Assembly: GCF_000166195.2 (NCBI RefSeq)
Contig: NZ_CM001403.1
Location: forward strand, 5,970,432 to 6,034,431
Reading direction: 5' to 3'
DNA length: 64,000 nt
Source of the DNA: Mucilaginibacter paludis DSM 18603
GTDB taxonomy: Bacteria; Bacteroidota; Bacteroidia; Sphingobacteriales; Sphingobacteriaceae
Shown here one piece after another: positions 27,305 to 34,815 of this stretch (its first letter is position 1; each line of letters begins with the position of its first letter). The notes under the pieces were generated by a model. The model ran no database searches. It was given only the letters and a program-made list of their open reading frames with translations, and had not been told where the DNA came from. The position numbers were made by a program, and so were the translations under genes.

Positions 27305-27335
27305 TTTGAAATTTCTTAAGCACTACGTATCTTTA
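27305..27335 (+). promoter_or_regulatory. Putative promoter of the RHH-PIN toxin-antitoxin operon
   Basis: TTTG (27305-27308) and TATCTTTA (27328-27335, seven of eight to TAnnTTTG) are 19 bases apart, the optimal Bacteroidota spacing. The predicted start is about 27342, ten bases before the antitoxin ATG. Confidence 0.5.
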
Positions 27336-27352
27336 TATAAAACGCACGTATT

Positions 27353-27592
27353 ATGACGACGAAACTAACATTAACAGTAGAAGCGGATGTGATAAAAAAA
27401 GCCAAATTGTACGCTAAGCATACTGGCAGAAGTTTATCAGAATTGATTGAAAACTATTTGGAAACCCTTACTGAAGATCAACCTGCAATGCAAATTTCTC
27501 CAAAACTGAAAAAGCTCGCTGGTTCGGTTACCCTGCCTGCAGATTTTGATGAAAAAAAAGAACTGCGTGCCTATTTTGAAAACAAGCATTGA
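27353..27592 (+). CDS. Ribbon-helix-helix type antitoxin (DUF6364-like)
   Basis: This 79-residue protein has an N-terminal beta strand (KLTLTVEADVIKKAKLYA) followed by the turn TGRSLSELIENYLETL, which fits a ribbon-helix-helix DNA-binding fold. The C-terminal tail (LPADFDEKKELRAYFE) resembles toxin-neutralising tails. The stop TGA overlaps the ATG of the PIN gene by one base, so the operon is coupled. By family it should bind and neutralise the PIN RNase and repress the shared promoter. Confidence 0.85.
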   Translation: MTTKLTLTVEADVIKKAKLYAKHTGRSLSELIENYLETLTEDQPAMQISPKLKKLAGSVTLPADFDEKKELRAYFENKH

Positions 27593-28005
27593 TGAGAAAT
27601 GTATTTGTAGACACCAATATCCTTATCGACTTGCTGGCTCATAGGCCGCCGTTTAGCAAGTTTGCCATAGCCCTTTTTGATATGGCGGAAAAGAAAAAAG
27701 TAAAGCTTTTTACCTCCTCACATGCTTTTGCTACCACACATTATTTATTAAAAAAACATGTTGAGGAAAAGGAATTAAGGGAACTGTTATATTCCTTATT
27801 AGATTTTATTGATCTGGTGGCTATCGACAATACCATTATTAAAAAAAGTCTCCTATCCAAACATAAAGACTTTGAAGATGCTATTCAGATCGTTGCCGCA
27901 GGATCTGTGACTGCTATAGATTTTATAGTGACCAGGAATTTAAAGGACTTTAAAGATGCCGAAATAAAGGTGTTGCCACCCGATGAAGTGATGGCATATT
28001 TGTAA
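27592..28005 (+). CDS. PIN-domain ribonuclease toxin
   Basis: This 137-residue protein starts at the ATG at 27592. The PIN signature is clear: FVDTNILIDLL with D7, an acidic pair E95/D96 in DFEDAIQ, and D110/D119 near FIVTRNLKDF. These cluster to hold Mg/Mn in VapC-type RNases. It forms a VapBC-like module with the RHH protein. The intact frame suggests an active toxin. The module lies between an intact and a decayed copy of mocA sequence. Confidence 0.88.
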   Translation: MRNVFVDTNILIDLLAHRPPFSKFAIALFDMAEKKKVKLFTSSHAFATTHYLLKKHVEEKELRELLYSLLDFIDLVAIDNTIIKKSLLSKHKDFEDAIQIVAAGSVTAIDFIVTRNLKDFKDAEIKVLPPDEVMAYL

Positions 28006-28131
28006 GATAAGCCTGCAAAGTAAAATAACCGGGTATGTAAATTTATCGCCGGGCTAAACATACTTCTCTCCATCTCTCAAAAGTGGAATCGCACCGGCGG
28101 AAATCATTTTTCCTGCATCTTCAGCCCATAA

Positions 28132-28710
28132 CTATCCAACCAAACCCTCGTAATCCTCCATGGTATCAATATCAACCCCGCCGTGGGCAAAATCAACAAG
28201 CGTGGTATCATCCGCGTAGCGGGCCAATAATTTTTTAGCTCCTTCGTGGCCTTTTAAGCTGAGCAGTTCGGTAAAGTATTGCCGGTCGAATAGTACGGGT
28301 ACGCCTGCGGTGCCATTGTAGGTGCAGGCAATAATGCCTTTACCGGTTTCTTGGCGCTTGTTAAGCAGGCTGGTAAGCAGTTGGGCATTGGCAAAGGGCT
28401 GGTCGCACAGCATCATTAGTGCACTGTCAACCTCCGGGTTTTGTTGTAACTGGATGATGCCCGCGCGGATAGATGATGCCATGCCTTCGGGCCAGTCGGC
28501 ATTATGGATAACCTGGATCGCGTGGCCCTCAATACCCGGCTCAATGGCGGCGGTATGTGCGCCCAATACCAATACTATAGGCTGGCATCCGGAGCCTGTT
28601 GCCGCTACCAGGGCATGTTGCAGCAGGGTTTTGCCCTTATAGAGCAGGTTCTGTTTGGGCTGACCCAGGCGGCTCGACTGGCCCGCGGCTAAGATAACCA
28701 GGCCCGTCAT
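28132..28710 (-). CDS. Nucleotidyltransferase, molybdenum cofactor cytidylyltransferase type (MocA-like)
   Basis: This 192-residue NTP-transferase starts with the nucleotide-binding motif LAAGQSSRLGQPKQNLLYKG. Later it has GMASSIRAGI and MLCDQPFA, the positions of the metal/nucleotide acidic residues in MobA/MocA proteins. It overlaps the XdhC-like gene by four bases, which supports MocA (Mo-MPT cytidylation for xanthine-dehydrogenase-type enzymes) rather than MobA. A partial decayed copy of its 3' end is at 27084-27292. Confidence 0.87.
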   Translation of the reverse strand: MTGLVILAAGQSSRLGQPKQNLLYKGKTLLQHALVAATGSGCQPIVLVLGAHTAAIEPGIEGHAIQVIHNADWPEGMASSIRAGIIQLQQNPEVDSALMMLCDQPFANAQLLTSLLNKRQETGKGIIACTYNGTAGVPVLFDRQYFTELLSLKGHEGAKKLLARYADDTTLVDFAHGGVDIDTMEDYEGLVG

Positions 28711-29843
28711 TTTACTTCCGGTTCGGGTGTGTGGATGGCCATGGCCTTTTGCTTGAGCGAATAACCCTTTCTGCCCGATAAAACCGCCTTAATTTCGGCC
28801 ACAATGGAGAGCGCTATCTCTTCGGACCCTTCCGATCCGATATCCAGGCCAACCGGGCCGTAAACATTTTGCAGCTGTTGCGGTGTGATGCTCATGCCGC
28901 CGTCTTCCAGCTCGGCAAGCATGCGGTCGAGTTTCTTTTTGGGGCCAAGCACCCCTATATAAGGCATCGCCTTGGGTAAAAGCTCCTTTAGTAAGGCTAT
29001 TTCGTAATTGTAATTATGGGTCATGAGCACTATGGCGGTAAGGCCGTCGGCCGCTATTTTTGTGAGTACCTGTTCGGGTTTGGCCACAATTACCTGTTTG
29101 GCTCCGGGGAAGCGCTCTGGCAGGGCGTAATTGGCCCGCCCGTCAACAACGGTAATATCCCAACCCATCACGTGGGCCAGTTGGTTTAGGGGGATGGCAT
29201 CGTTCCCGGCGCCAACAATAACCAGGGAGATTGCAGGTTTTAAATATTCAACAAAGCCGGTGTATGCTGTTTGAGCGAAGTATGTTTTGGTGATGGATTG
29301 TGCCGACCGGAGTACCTGTAAAGCATCGTTGGTTAAAGCGCCCTTCAGCACCTCATCATTTAAAGGGCTAAAAACGGCTTCCCCATCCGATAACAGCAGG
29401 CAGGTGCCGGGCTGCTCCGCCTTGCGGTTTTGCAGCGAAAATAAAGTAACCAGCACCGCGTTTTGCCTTTTGCTTAACGCGATGCCCAGCAGTTGTATCG
29501 GGTTGTTGCTGTTTTGAGGATGGATGGGCTCGATCAGGATGTGGATAATGCCATTGCAGCCCAGGCCCACGCCTAATTTGGCATCATCATCGTCCATGGT
29601 ATCGTAGGTAACCAGCATAGGCTGTTGCTGTGCCATTACTAAGCGCGCCTTGCGCAGGGCATCGCCCTCCAGGCATCCGCCGCTGATGGCGCCGGTAAGC
29701 TGCCCGTCGTCGGTAACCAGCATACGGGCCCCGGCCCGCCGGTAAGCCGAGCCCTCAACCAGCACCACCGTAGCCAGGGCGGTTTGCTTACCCTGTTCAC
29801 TGGCCAGCGCGTAGGCCTTTAGAATGTCTTGTATTTCTTTCAT
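28707..29843 (-). CDS. XdhC/CoxI-family protein
   Basis: This 378-residue protein starts at the ATG at 29843 (MKEIQDILKAYALAS); the 19 upstream codons to 29900 run through a low-complexity repeat and are unlikely coding. The N-terminal XdhC domain has GSAYRRAGARMLVTDDG and GAISGGCLEGD. The C-terminal Rossmann domain has IVGAGNDAIPL. The family loads sulfurated Moco into xanthine-dehydrogenase-type enzymes, yet no such enzyme is in the window. It is coupled to mocA by a four-base overlap. Confidence 0.9.
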   Translation of the reverse strand: MKEIQDILKAYALASEQGKQTALATVVLVEGSAYRRAGARMLVTDDGQLTGAISGGCLEGDALRKARLVMAQQQPMLVTYDTMDDDDAKLGVGLGCNGIIHILIEPIHPQNSNNPIQLLGIALSKRQNAVLVTLFSLQNRKAEQPGTCLLLSDGEAVFSPLNDEVLKGALTNDALQVLRSAQSITKTYFAQTAYTGFVEYLKPAISLVIVGAGNDAIPLNQLAHVMGWDITVVDGRANYALPERFPGAKQVIVAKPEQVLTKIAADGLTAIVLMTHNYNYEIALLKELLPKAMPYIGVLGPKKKLDRMLAELEDGGMSITPQQLQNVYGPVGLDIGSEGSEEIALSIVAEIKAVLSGRKGYSLKQKAMAIHTPEPEVK

Positions 29844-29888
29844 ATACTCTTTTTTTGAGTCTGGAGTCTTGAGCCGAGAGTCTTGAGT

Positions 29889-30005
29889 CAAATCAATCAA
29901 CTATCCAATCAAAAACCAACAATTCAACATTCGTTCAATCATTCAGCACTATCCATCCATTACACCAATCAAAAATCAATCATTCAATAACTCAATCAAT
30001 AACTT
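29889..30005. repeat. Low-complexity CAATC/ATTCA tract upstream of xdhC-like gene
   Basis: The words CAATCAATC, ATTCAATC and AAAAATCAATC recur irregularly for about 115 bases. The same words, including AATCAAAAATCAATCATTCA, recur at 30632-30662 next to the cobA stop and in part at 16527-16576. On the minus strand the tract reads TGATTGAATGATTGA-like, a stop codon in every frame. Confidence 0.6.
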
Positions 30006-30104
30006 CAACACCCCTCTAAAAATTTGTCATCCCGACCGGAGGGAGGGAACTTCTGCACTCGATAAGTATACCGCATGCCCGGCACCCGCGGCTCTGCTCC
30101 AACC

Positions 30105-30137
30105 AGATTTGACAACTTTTTAAAAGTTGTCAAATCT
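30105..30137. other. Perfect 33-bp inverted repeat
   Basis: AGATTTGACAACTTTT (30105-30120) and AAAAGTTGTCAAATCT (30122-30137) are exact reverse complements around a single T, followed by TTT. The near-absent loop suggests a cruciform or protein-binding palindrome more than a normal terminator, although the T-rich end could terminate weakly. No gene is within 250 bases on the right. Confidence 0.6.
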
Positions 30138-30221
30138 TTTACCGTCCGGTTTCTACGCTGGCTAAGCATGGCGCAAGGCCTGTCGCCCGTAAAAGGCCGC
30201 CGCTCCGTGTTTCGACGGGCT

Positions 30222-30575
30222 TATAATGACGTATTATTAAGGCGTTGATTATCAGTGCGTCTATTTTTGCTCTGATCGTCAGTATTCTTTATTTAGAACA
30301 TCGGCCCGCTCAAACGCTGCGGGAAGGGCTTCGTTCTTTTTGTCTTGACACAAAAAGAACCAAAAAACCGACCGTAGGGAGCTCATGAACACCTTAAAAA
30401 ACAAACAACAGGTGAATAACGTCAAGACTGCCCGATCCTTCCACCCACAAGCCAACTCCCGGCCCGGCGTGCAGTCGGGCCATTGCGCACTTTTCTTTTT
30501 GCACAAAACAGCCTAAAGGGTTCGAATGTCATCCCTGTTTTTTCCGGCTGGGCGGGTCGGATACTCAACATGGCA
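30222..30575 (+). repeat. Long dispersed intergenic repeat, direct copy
   Basis: About 350 bases match the inverted copy at 36508-36806 block by block. Shared blocks include TGATTATCAGTGCGTCTATT, TTGTCTTGACACAAAAG, GACTGCCCGATCCTTCC and CGGCCCGGCGTGCAGTC. This copy has an extra stretch of roughly 45 bases near 30365-30415. A partial third copy is near 47500-47580. No conserved protein frame is visible, although one frame is open by chance. 30576-30662 holds the end of the gap and another CAATC tract. Confidence 0.8.
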
Positions 30576-30662
30576 CCCTTTTTTTGTGCGCGAAGATGGC
30601 ATACATGAGGCAGGTTGAATCAATTATTCATCCAATCAAAAATCAATCATTCAATCACTCAA

Positions 30663-31394
30663 TCATTCAACCACCTCAACCACCCTGCCGATAATAATAA
30701 TAGCGGGGTGGGTGAGGTGGTGCTCTTCTGCCAGTTGGGGCATATCCTGTATAACACCCTTCACCGATTTTTGTTGTGGCAGCGATGCATGTTGTATAAT
30801 GGCGGCGGGCATGTTGCCGTTACCGGCGTCGATATAGGTTTGCACTATTTCGGGCAGCTTTTTCATGCCCATGTAAACCACCACGGTGGCGTTGCTTTCC
30901 ATGGCTAAGCGCAAGTCGGCAGATAGGCGGCCATCTTTTTTGGTTCCGGTAACCATCCATACACTTTCGCTCACAGAGCGGTGGGTAAGGGGGATATCTA
31001 AAAAACCGCTGGCCTGCATGCTGGTAATTCCCGGGATAAAATGGGTTTTAATGCCATGCTCACGGGCAAATAAAATCTCTTCGTAGCCGCGTCCAAAAAT
31101 AAACGGGTCGCCGCCTTTAAGGCGCACCACCAGGCCTTTTTCAAAGGTTTTTTCTTTAATCAGTTCCAGTATGCGCTCCTGTGGGGTATAATCCCCGTAA
31201 GGGCGCTTGCCTACATAAATTTTTTCGCAATCGTCGCGGGTAATACTCAGCAGCTCTTTGCTGGCCAGGTTATCATAAAGCACCACATTGGCCTGTTGCA
31301 AAATTTTATGCCCTTTCACCGTAATCAGTTCAGGGTCGCCGGGGCCGGCGCCCATTACATACAGTTCGGGTATAATCGTTCTATCTTCCATCAA
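30663..31394 (-). CDS. cobA: Uroporphyrinogen-III C-methyltransferase (CobA/SUMT)
   Basis: This 243-residue SAM-dependent enzyme makes precorrin-2 from uroporphyrinogen III, the branch point to siroheme and cobalamin. Its signature motifs are VMGAGPGDPELITVKG (residues 9-24), the VVRLKGGDPFIFGRGYEE block and PGITSMQASGF. It is a single-domain SUMT without CysG-type extra domains. Its place among Moco genes fits siroheme and Moco being used together, as in nitrate/nitrite assimilation, but no such enzyme is seen here. It is divergent from the MoeB-like gene. Confidence 0.94.
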   Translation of the reverse strand: MMEDRTIIPELYVMGAGPGDPELITVKGHKILQQANVVLYDNLASKELLSITRDDCEKIYVGKRPYGDYTPQERILELIKEKTFEKGLVVRLKGGDPFIFGRGYEEILFAREHGIKTHFIPGITSMQASGFLDIPLTHRSVSESVWMVTGTKKDGRLSADLRLAMESNATVVVYMGMKKLPEIVQTYIDAGNGNMPAAIIQHASLPQQKSVKGVIQDMPQLAEEHHLTHPAIIIIGRVVEVVE

Positions 31395-31495
31395 AGGGTG
31401 TTAAGTTAAGCTTCCGCTAACTTAAAAACTTAGCTAAAACAAACCTAATAAACGCGGCGTTTTTATAGGTTTGTAAAAGGTTGTACCACTCCAGC

Positions 31496-32545
31496 ATGAC
31501 AAACACATCGCAAGCATATTACCAAAGTCACAGTAAACTTAATTTTATTGGTGCTAAGGGACAAGTAAAACTGGCCGGCGCCAAAGTATTAGTGATTGGC
31601 GCAGGTGGCCTGGGCTGCCCTTGTTTATTGTACCTGGCGGGATGCGGCATCGGCACTATCGGGATAGCTGATTTCGATACCGTATCGCTCAGTAACCTGC
31701 ACCGGCAGGTATTGTATTCTATTGAGGATATTGGCCAGCCTAAAGCCGCGATAGCCAAAAAAAGATTGCTGCAGCATAATCCGCATATCAGCATTAACGA
31801 ACATCAATTTCCGGTAGATCAAAGCAACGTGCTTGAGTTGATGGCCCAATATGATGTGGTAGTGGATGGCACCGATAATTTTGCCGTGCGGTATTTAATT
31901 AACGATGCCTGCGTGTACTTAAATAAGCCGCTAATTTACGGCGCCATTTACCAAACCGAGGGCCATGTTACGGTGTTTAACTATCATCAATCGGCCACGC
32001 TGCGCTGCCTTTTCCCCGAGGCAGGTGCCGAATCCTTTATACCCTCCTGTGCCGATGTTGGCGCCTACAACATTATAACCGGGATGATAGGCACCCTGAT
32101 GGCCGGCGAAGTGGTGAAGGTGATTTTGCAGAACAGCGAAGTGCTGGCTAATAAACTGGTGATGTTTGATGCCCTGGCGGTATCCTTCCGCGCCATTAAC
32201 TATAAGCAGGACCCAAAAAACAGGGCGGTAAGCATGGCCCGGTTTAAGGAGCCCGAAGCGGTCACCGATATTTCGCCAGAAGAATTTTTGGCGCTGCCGC
32301 GCGATGCTTATGAACTGATAGATGTGCGCGAGGATTGGGAGCGCGATGAGCACCACATAGGCGGCCAGCACATTCCCTTGCACAGCATCAATAATCATGA
32401 TTTTTCGGCCCTGTTAAAACACCGGCAACTGATATTTTATTGCCAGCAGGGAACGCGCAGCAGCGCCGCCGTGCAAATTTTACGCAAGGCGGGTTACAGC
32501 CAGGCGCGTAGTTTACGCGGCGGCCTGAACGCTTTGGATGATTAA
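31496..32545 (+). CDS. MoeB/ThiF-family adenylyltransferase with C-terminal rhodanese domain
   Basis: This 349-residue protein starts at the ATG at 31496. The N-terminal ThiF fold has the nucleotide loop GAGGLG (35-40), the family segment SNLHRQVLYS, and the thioester-type Cys in SCADVG. The C-terminal rhodanese has C316 in YCQQGTR. Typical MoeB has two CxxC zinc pairs. Here the first is reduced to one Cys (TLRCLFPE) and the second is replaced by QDPKNR, so the zinc site is lost. It probably activates a MoaD-type sulfur carrier, although no moaD is seen nearby. It heads the plus-strand Moco run. Confidence 0.88.
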   Translation: MTNTSQAYYQSHSKLNFIGAKGQVKLAGAKVLVIGAGGLGCPCLLYLAGCGIGTIGIADFDTVSLSNLHRQVLYSIEDIGQPKAAIAKKRLLQHNPHISINEHQFPVDQSNVLELMAQYDVVVDGTDNFAVRYLINDACVYLNKPLIYGAIYQTEGHVTVFNYHQSATLRCLFPEAGAESFIPSCADVGAYNIITGMIGTLMAGEVVKVILQNSEVLANKLVMFDALAVSFRAINYKQDPKNRAVSMARFKEPEAVTDISPEEFLALPRDAYELIDVREDWERDEHHIGGQHIPLHSINNHDFSALLKHRQLIFYCQQGTRSSAAVQILRKAGYSQARSLRGGLNALDD

Positions 32546-32607
32546 CGTGATTAACGTAGGCGCTAAAAAAAGCAATTAGTTTTAAATTACCTTGTTACCT
32601 TTATACC

Positions 32608-33447
32608 ATGTTGCGCGTTAGTAAATTATTTGTTTACCCCATCAAATCCCTCGGCGGGGTTGAGCTTACATCGGCAAAGGTAACCGACCGCGGCTTTGAG
32701 CACGACAGGCGCTGGATGCTGGTTGACGGGGCCAACCGTTTTTTGTCGCAGCGTGAGTTTGCCCAAATGGCGCTTTTAAGGGTTAATATCCTGGCGGATG
32801 GCTTGTTGGTGAGCCATTTGACGTCGGCAGATCAGCTGTTAATTCCTTTTGTACCACAAACCAACCAAACCGGGCAGTTTACCGTTTGGGATGATACATG
32901 CATGGGCCAATATGTGAGCGCCAAAGCGGATGAGTGGTTCTCGCGGATGTTGGGCGCTACCTGCAGGCTGGTTTATATGCCCGATGATTCGCAGCGCATT
33001 GTTGACCCGGAGGCTAAATATGTTGCATCGCGCAAAATAACTTCGTTTAGCGATGCCTATCCTTTTTTATTGCTGGGCCAAGCCTCGATGGACGATTTGA
33101 ACGCCCGCCTTCCGGAGCAAATTCCGCTGAACAGGTTCAGGGCCAACCTCGTTTTTGCCGGAGGCGAACCTTACCAGGAAGATACCATGGCGCATTTTAA
33201 AATAGGTGGCGTTGATTTTTTTGGATCGAAATTGTGCGCCCGCTGCAACATACCAACCATAAATCAGGATACCGGGCTGGCGGCTAAAGAGCCTACCCGC
33301 ACCCTGGCCCTTTACCGCCGAAACAATAACAAGGTTTACCTGGGGCAAAACTTAGTACATGCCGGCGAGGGCCTTGTTACCGTTGGCGATGCCATTGAAC
33401 TGATAGAAACTAAAGAAATGTTAAACTCACTAAGGCTTTTACCCTGA
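32608..33447 (+). CDS. MOSC domain-containing protein (YcbX-like)
   Basis: This 279-residue protein has an N-terminal MOSC beta-barrel domain (FVYPIKSLGGVEL and RGFEHDRRWMLVD, residues 8-45). The C-terminal MOSC domain has the conserved Cys region FGSKLCARCNIPTINQDTG, the cysteine that may bind Mo or persulfide in the family. It lacks the ferredoxin domain of E. coli YcbX. Its stop overlaps the start of the MoaCB gene by one base. By family it is a Moco-dependent reductase or Moco carrier. Confidence 0.9.
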   Translation: MLRVSKLFVYPIKSLGGVELTSAKVTDRGFEHDRRWMLVDGANRFLSQREFAQMALLRVNILADGLLVSHLTSADQLLIPFVPQTNQTGQFTVWDDTCMGQYVSAKADEWFSRMLGATCRLVYMPDDSQRIVDPEAKYVASRKITSFSDAYPFLLLGQASMDDLNARLPEQIPLNRFRANLVFAGGEPYQEDTMAHFKIGGVDFFGSKLCARCNIPTINQDTGLAAKEPTRTLALYRRNNNKVYLGQNLVHAGEGLVTVGDAIELIETKEMLNSLRLLP

Positions 33448-34397
33448 TGCGCGATATTACTCATAAACAGATCACCCTGCGCACTGCCAGGGCCATTGGT
33501 GTTATTTTTTGTACGCCCGAGACCATCCAACTGATTAAAACCGACGCTTTACCCAAGGGTAACCTGTTTGATGTAGCCCGGGCCGCCGGTTTTATTGGCG
33601 CAAAGTTAACGCCGCAACTGCTGCCACACTGCCACCCCGTGCAAATTGACGGTATGGATATGAGCTTTGAGTTTTTGGATACGGAAAAGCATGCCGAATA
33701 TTTTGATGCTGCGGTATTTAACCGTTCCGGAATTGTGATTACCGGCAATGCCAAGTCCATTGGCCGTACAGGGATAGAAATGGAGATGCTCACTGCCGTA
33801 TCTATAGCCGCCCTGGAGATCTATGATATGCTGAAACCGGTTGATAAACAGCTGGAGATTGGCCACATTAAGTTATTGCAAAAACGCGGCGGCAAAAGCG
33901 ACAGGGAGCGCTTTTTTGCCACACCGCCCATCTGCGCGGTACTGGTTTGTTCGGACTCTACCGCCGCCGGTACCCGCGAAGATAAAAGCGGCAAGCTGAT
34001 GATAGAGATGCTGAAGGAAGTTAATGCCGATGTAGTAGATTACCAGGTGGTTGCCGACGATGTATTGCAGATACAGCAGCAAATTAAAGCCTGGGTAGCG
34101 CAGGATATCCACTTTATATTTACCACAGGCGGCACAGGCCTTGGCCCCCGCGATAACACGGTAAGCGCCGTAAAGGCCCTGTTAGAACACGAAGCCGAAG
34201 GCATTGCCGAAGCTATGCGCGGCTACGGGCAGCAGCGCACCCCCCTGGCCATGATGAGCAGGGGAGTAGCGGGCACCATAGCCCAAAGCCTGGTGGTTAC
34301 GCTACCCGGCAGCGTAGGCGGCGTAAAAGAATCGCTCGAAGCTATTTTGCCGGGCGTTTTCCATGCGCGTAAAATGATATTGGGCGAGGGGCATTGA
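33447..34397 (+). CDS. moaCB: MoaC-MoaB fusion (bifunctional Moco biosynthesis protein)
   Basis: This 316-residue fusion has at residues 1-150 a MoaC-like cyclic pyranopterin monophosphate synthase (NLFDVARAAGFIGAKLTPQLLPHCHPV; TAVSIAALEIYDMLKPVD). From about residue 165 to the end it is MoaB/MogA-like (VLVCSDSTAAGTREDKSG; FTTGGTGLGPRDNT), which adenylylates molybdopterin. MoaCB fusions are known in bacteria. The first MoaC motif is well kept. The frame is intact and ends just before a repeat that holds the 1667-bp IS; moeA follows beyond it. Confidence 0.93.
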   Translation: MRDITHKQITLRTARAIGVIFCTPETIQLIKTDALPKGNLFDVARAAGFIGAKLTPQLLPHCHPVQIDGMDMSFEFLDTEKHAEYFDAAVFNRSGIVITGNAKSIGRTGIEMEMLTAVSIAALEIYDMLKPVDKQLEIGHIKLLQKRGGKSDRERFFATPPICAVLVCSDSTAAGTREDKSGKLMIEMLKEVNADVVDYQVVADDVLQIQQQIKAWVAQDIHFIFTTGGTGLGPRDNTVSAVKALLEHEAEGIAEAMRGYGQQRTPLAMMSRGVAGTIAQSLVVTLPGSVGGVKESLEAILPGVFHARKMILGEGH

Positions 34398-34400
34398 GGA

Positions 34401-34481
34401 AGCCCCACCCAAAAGCCCCACCTAAATCCTCCCCGGTAGGGAGGACTTAAAAAAAGAAAGGAAAAAGTCTCCCCTACCGGG
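34401..34481. repeat. Dispersed CCTCCCCGGTAGGGAG repeat, left part, split by the IS
   Basis: AGCCCCACC...CCTCCCCGGTAGGGAGGACTT, a poly-A stretch and AGTCTCCCCTACCGGG form the left part of the repeat family. The IS at 34482-36148 interrupts it, and the rest (CCTACCGGGGGAGATTTAGA and GGGGGCTT) continues at 36149-36187. The duplicated nine bases CCTACCGGG mark the target site. Confidence 0.85.
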
Positions 34482-34537
34482 CATATGCGTCAACCTAACA
34501 CCTTACATTATTGGAGAAGATGTTTGCGCGATTAATT

Positions 34538-34741
34538 TCACTTGTCTTTTTCTTGTTTGGGAAGATTAGTTTTGGCTTTCTTTACACGTTTTAGTACGAA
34601 GCTATTTCTATCTTCTATCAACCATTCCATTTCTTCGCCTTTTTCTAACAGGCAAGCATCGGCAACTGCTGCCGGGAAGTTTACATAAAACGATTTGGTG
34701 CCTCCTCGCTCAACTTTTTGAACTTTTACTTTATATCCCAT
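34538..34741 (-). CDS. AbrB/SpoVT-like small DNA-binding protein, IS passenger
   Basis: This 67-residue protein begins MGYKVKVQKVERGGTKSFYVNFPAAVADAC. The pattern of a strand, then a YVNFP-type turn, then acidic LLEKGEEMEWLIED, resembles the swapped-hairpin AbrB/MazE fold. The tail is Lys-rich (KRVKKAKTNLPKQEKDK). It lies inside the IS, divergent from the transposase. The likely role is repression of the transposase through the palindrome at 34755-34780; this is inference from placement and fold. Confidence 0.7.
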   Translation of the reverse strand: MGYKVKVQKVERGGTKSFYVNFPAAVADACLLEKGEEMEWLIEDRNSFVLKRVKKAKTNLPKQEKDK

Positions 34742-34743
34742 TT

Positions 34744-34809
34744 TTTTTGATTAATTTACATAGTATATATACTATGTAAATATAAATTATTTTACCCATT
34801 AATCAAAAA
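34744..34809. promoter_or_regulatory. Nested perfect palindromes between the IS-borne divergent genes
   Basis: A perfect 26-bp palindrome spans 34755-34780 (half-site TTTACATAGTATA). Around it, TTTTTGATTAAT (34744-34755) is the exact complement of ATTAATCAAAAA (34798-34809), just before both start codons. So both genes have nearly identical leaders. This layout is what a symmetric operator controlling two divergent promoters would look like. The AbrB-like protein is the natural candidate ligand. Confidence 0.75.
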
Positions 34810-34815
34810 GACATA

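Noticed and set aside
30279..30506. Open frame of 75 codons on the minus strand inside the long dispersed repeat
   Set aside because: The frame is broken by indels relative to the other repeat copy and has no recognisable domain or start context, so I treat it as repeat sequence.
30515..30540. GGTTCGAATGTCATCC looks like a tRNA T-loop
   Set aside because: No acceptor, D or anticodon stem can be built around it, and the same stretch recurs in the inverted dispersed repeat at 36508-36806, so it is part of the repeat.
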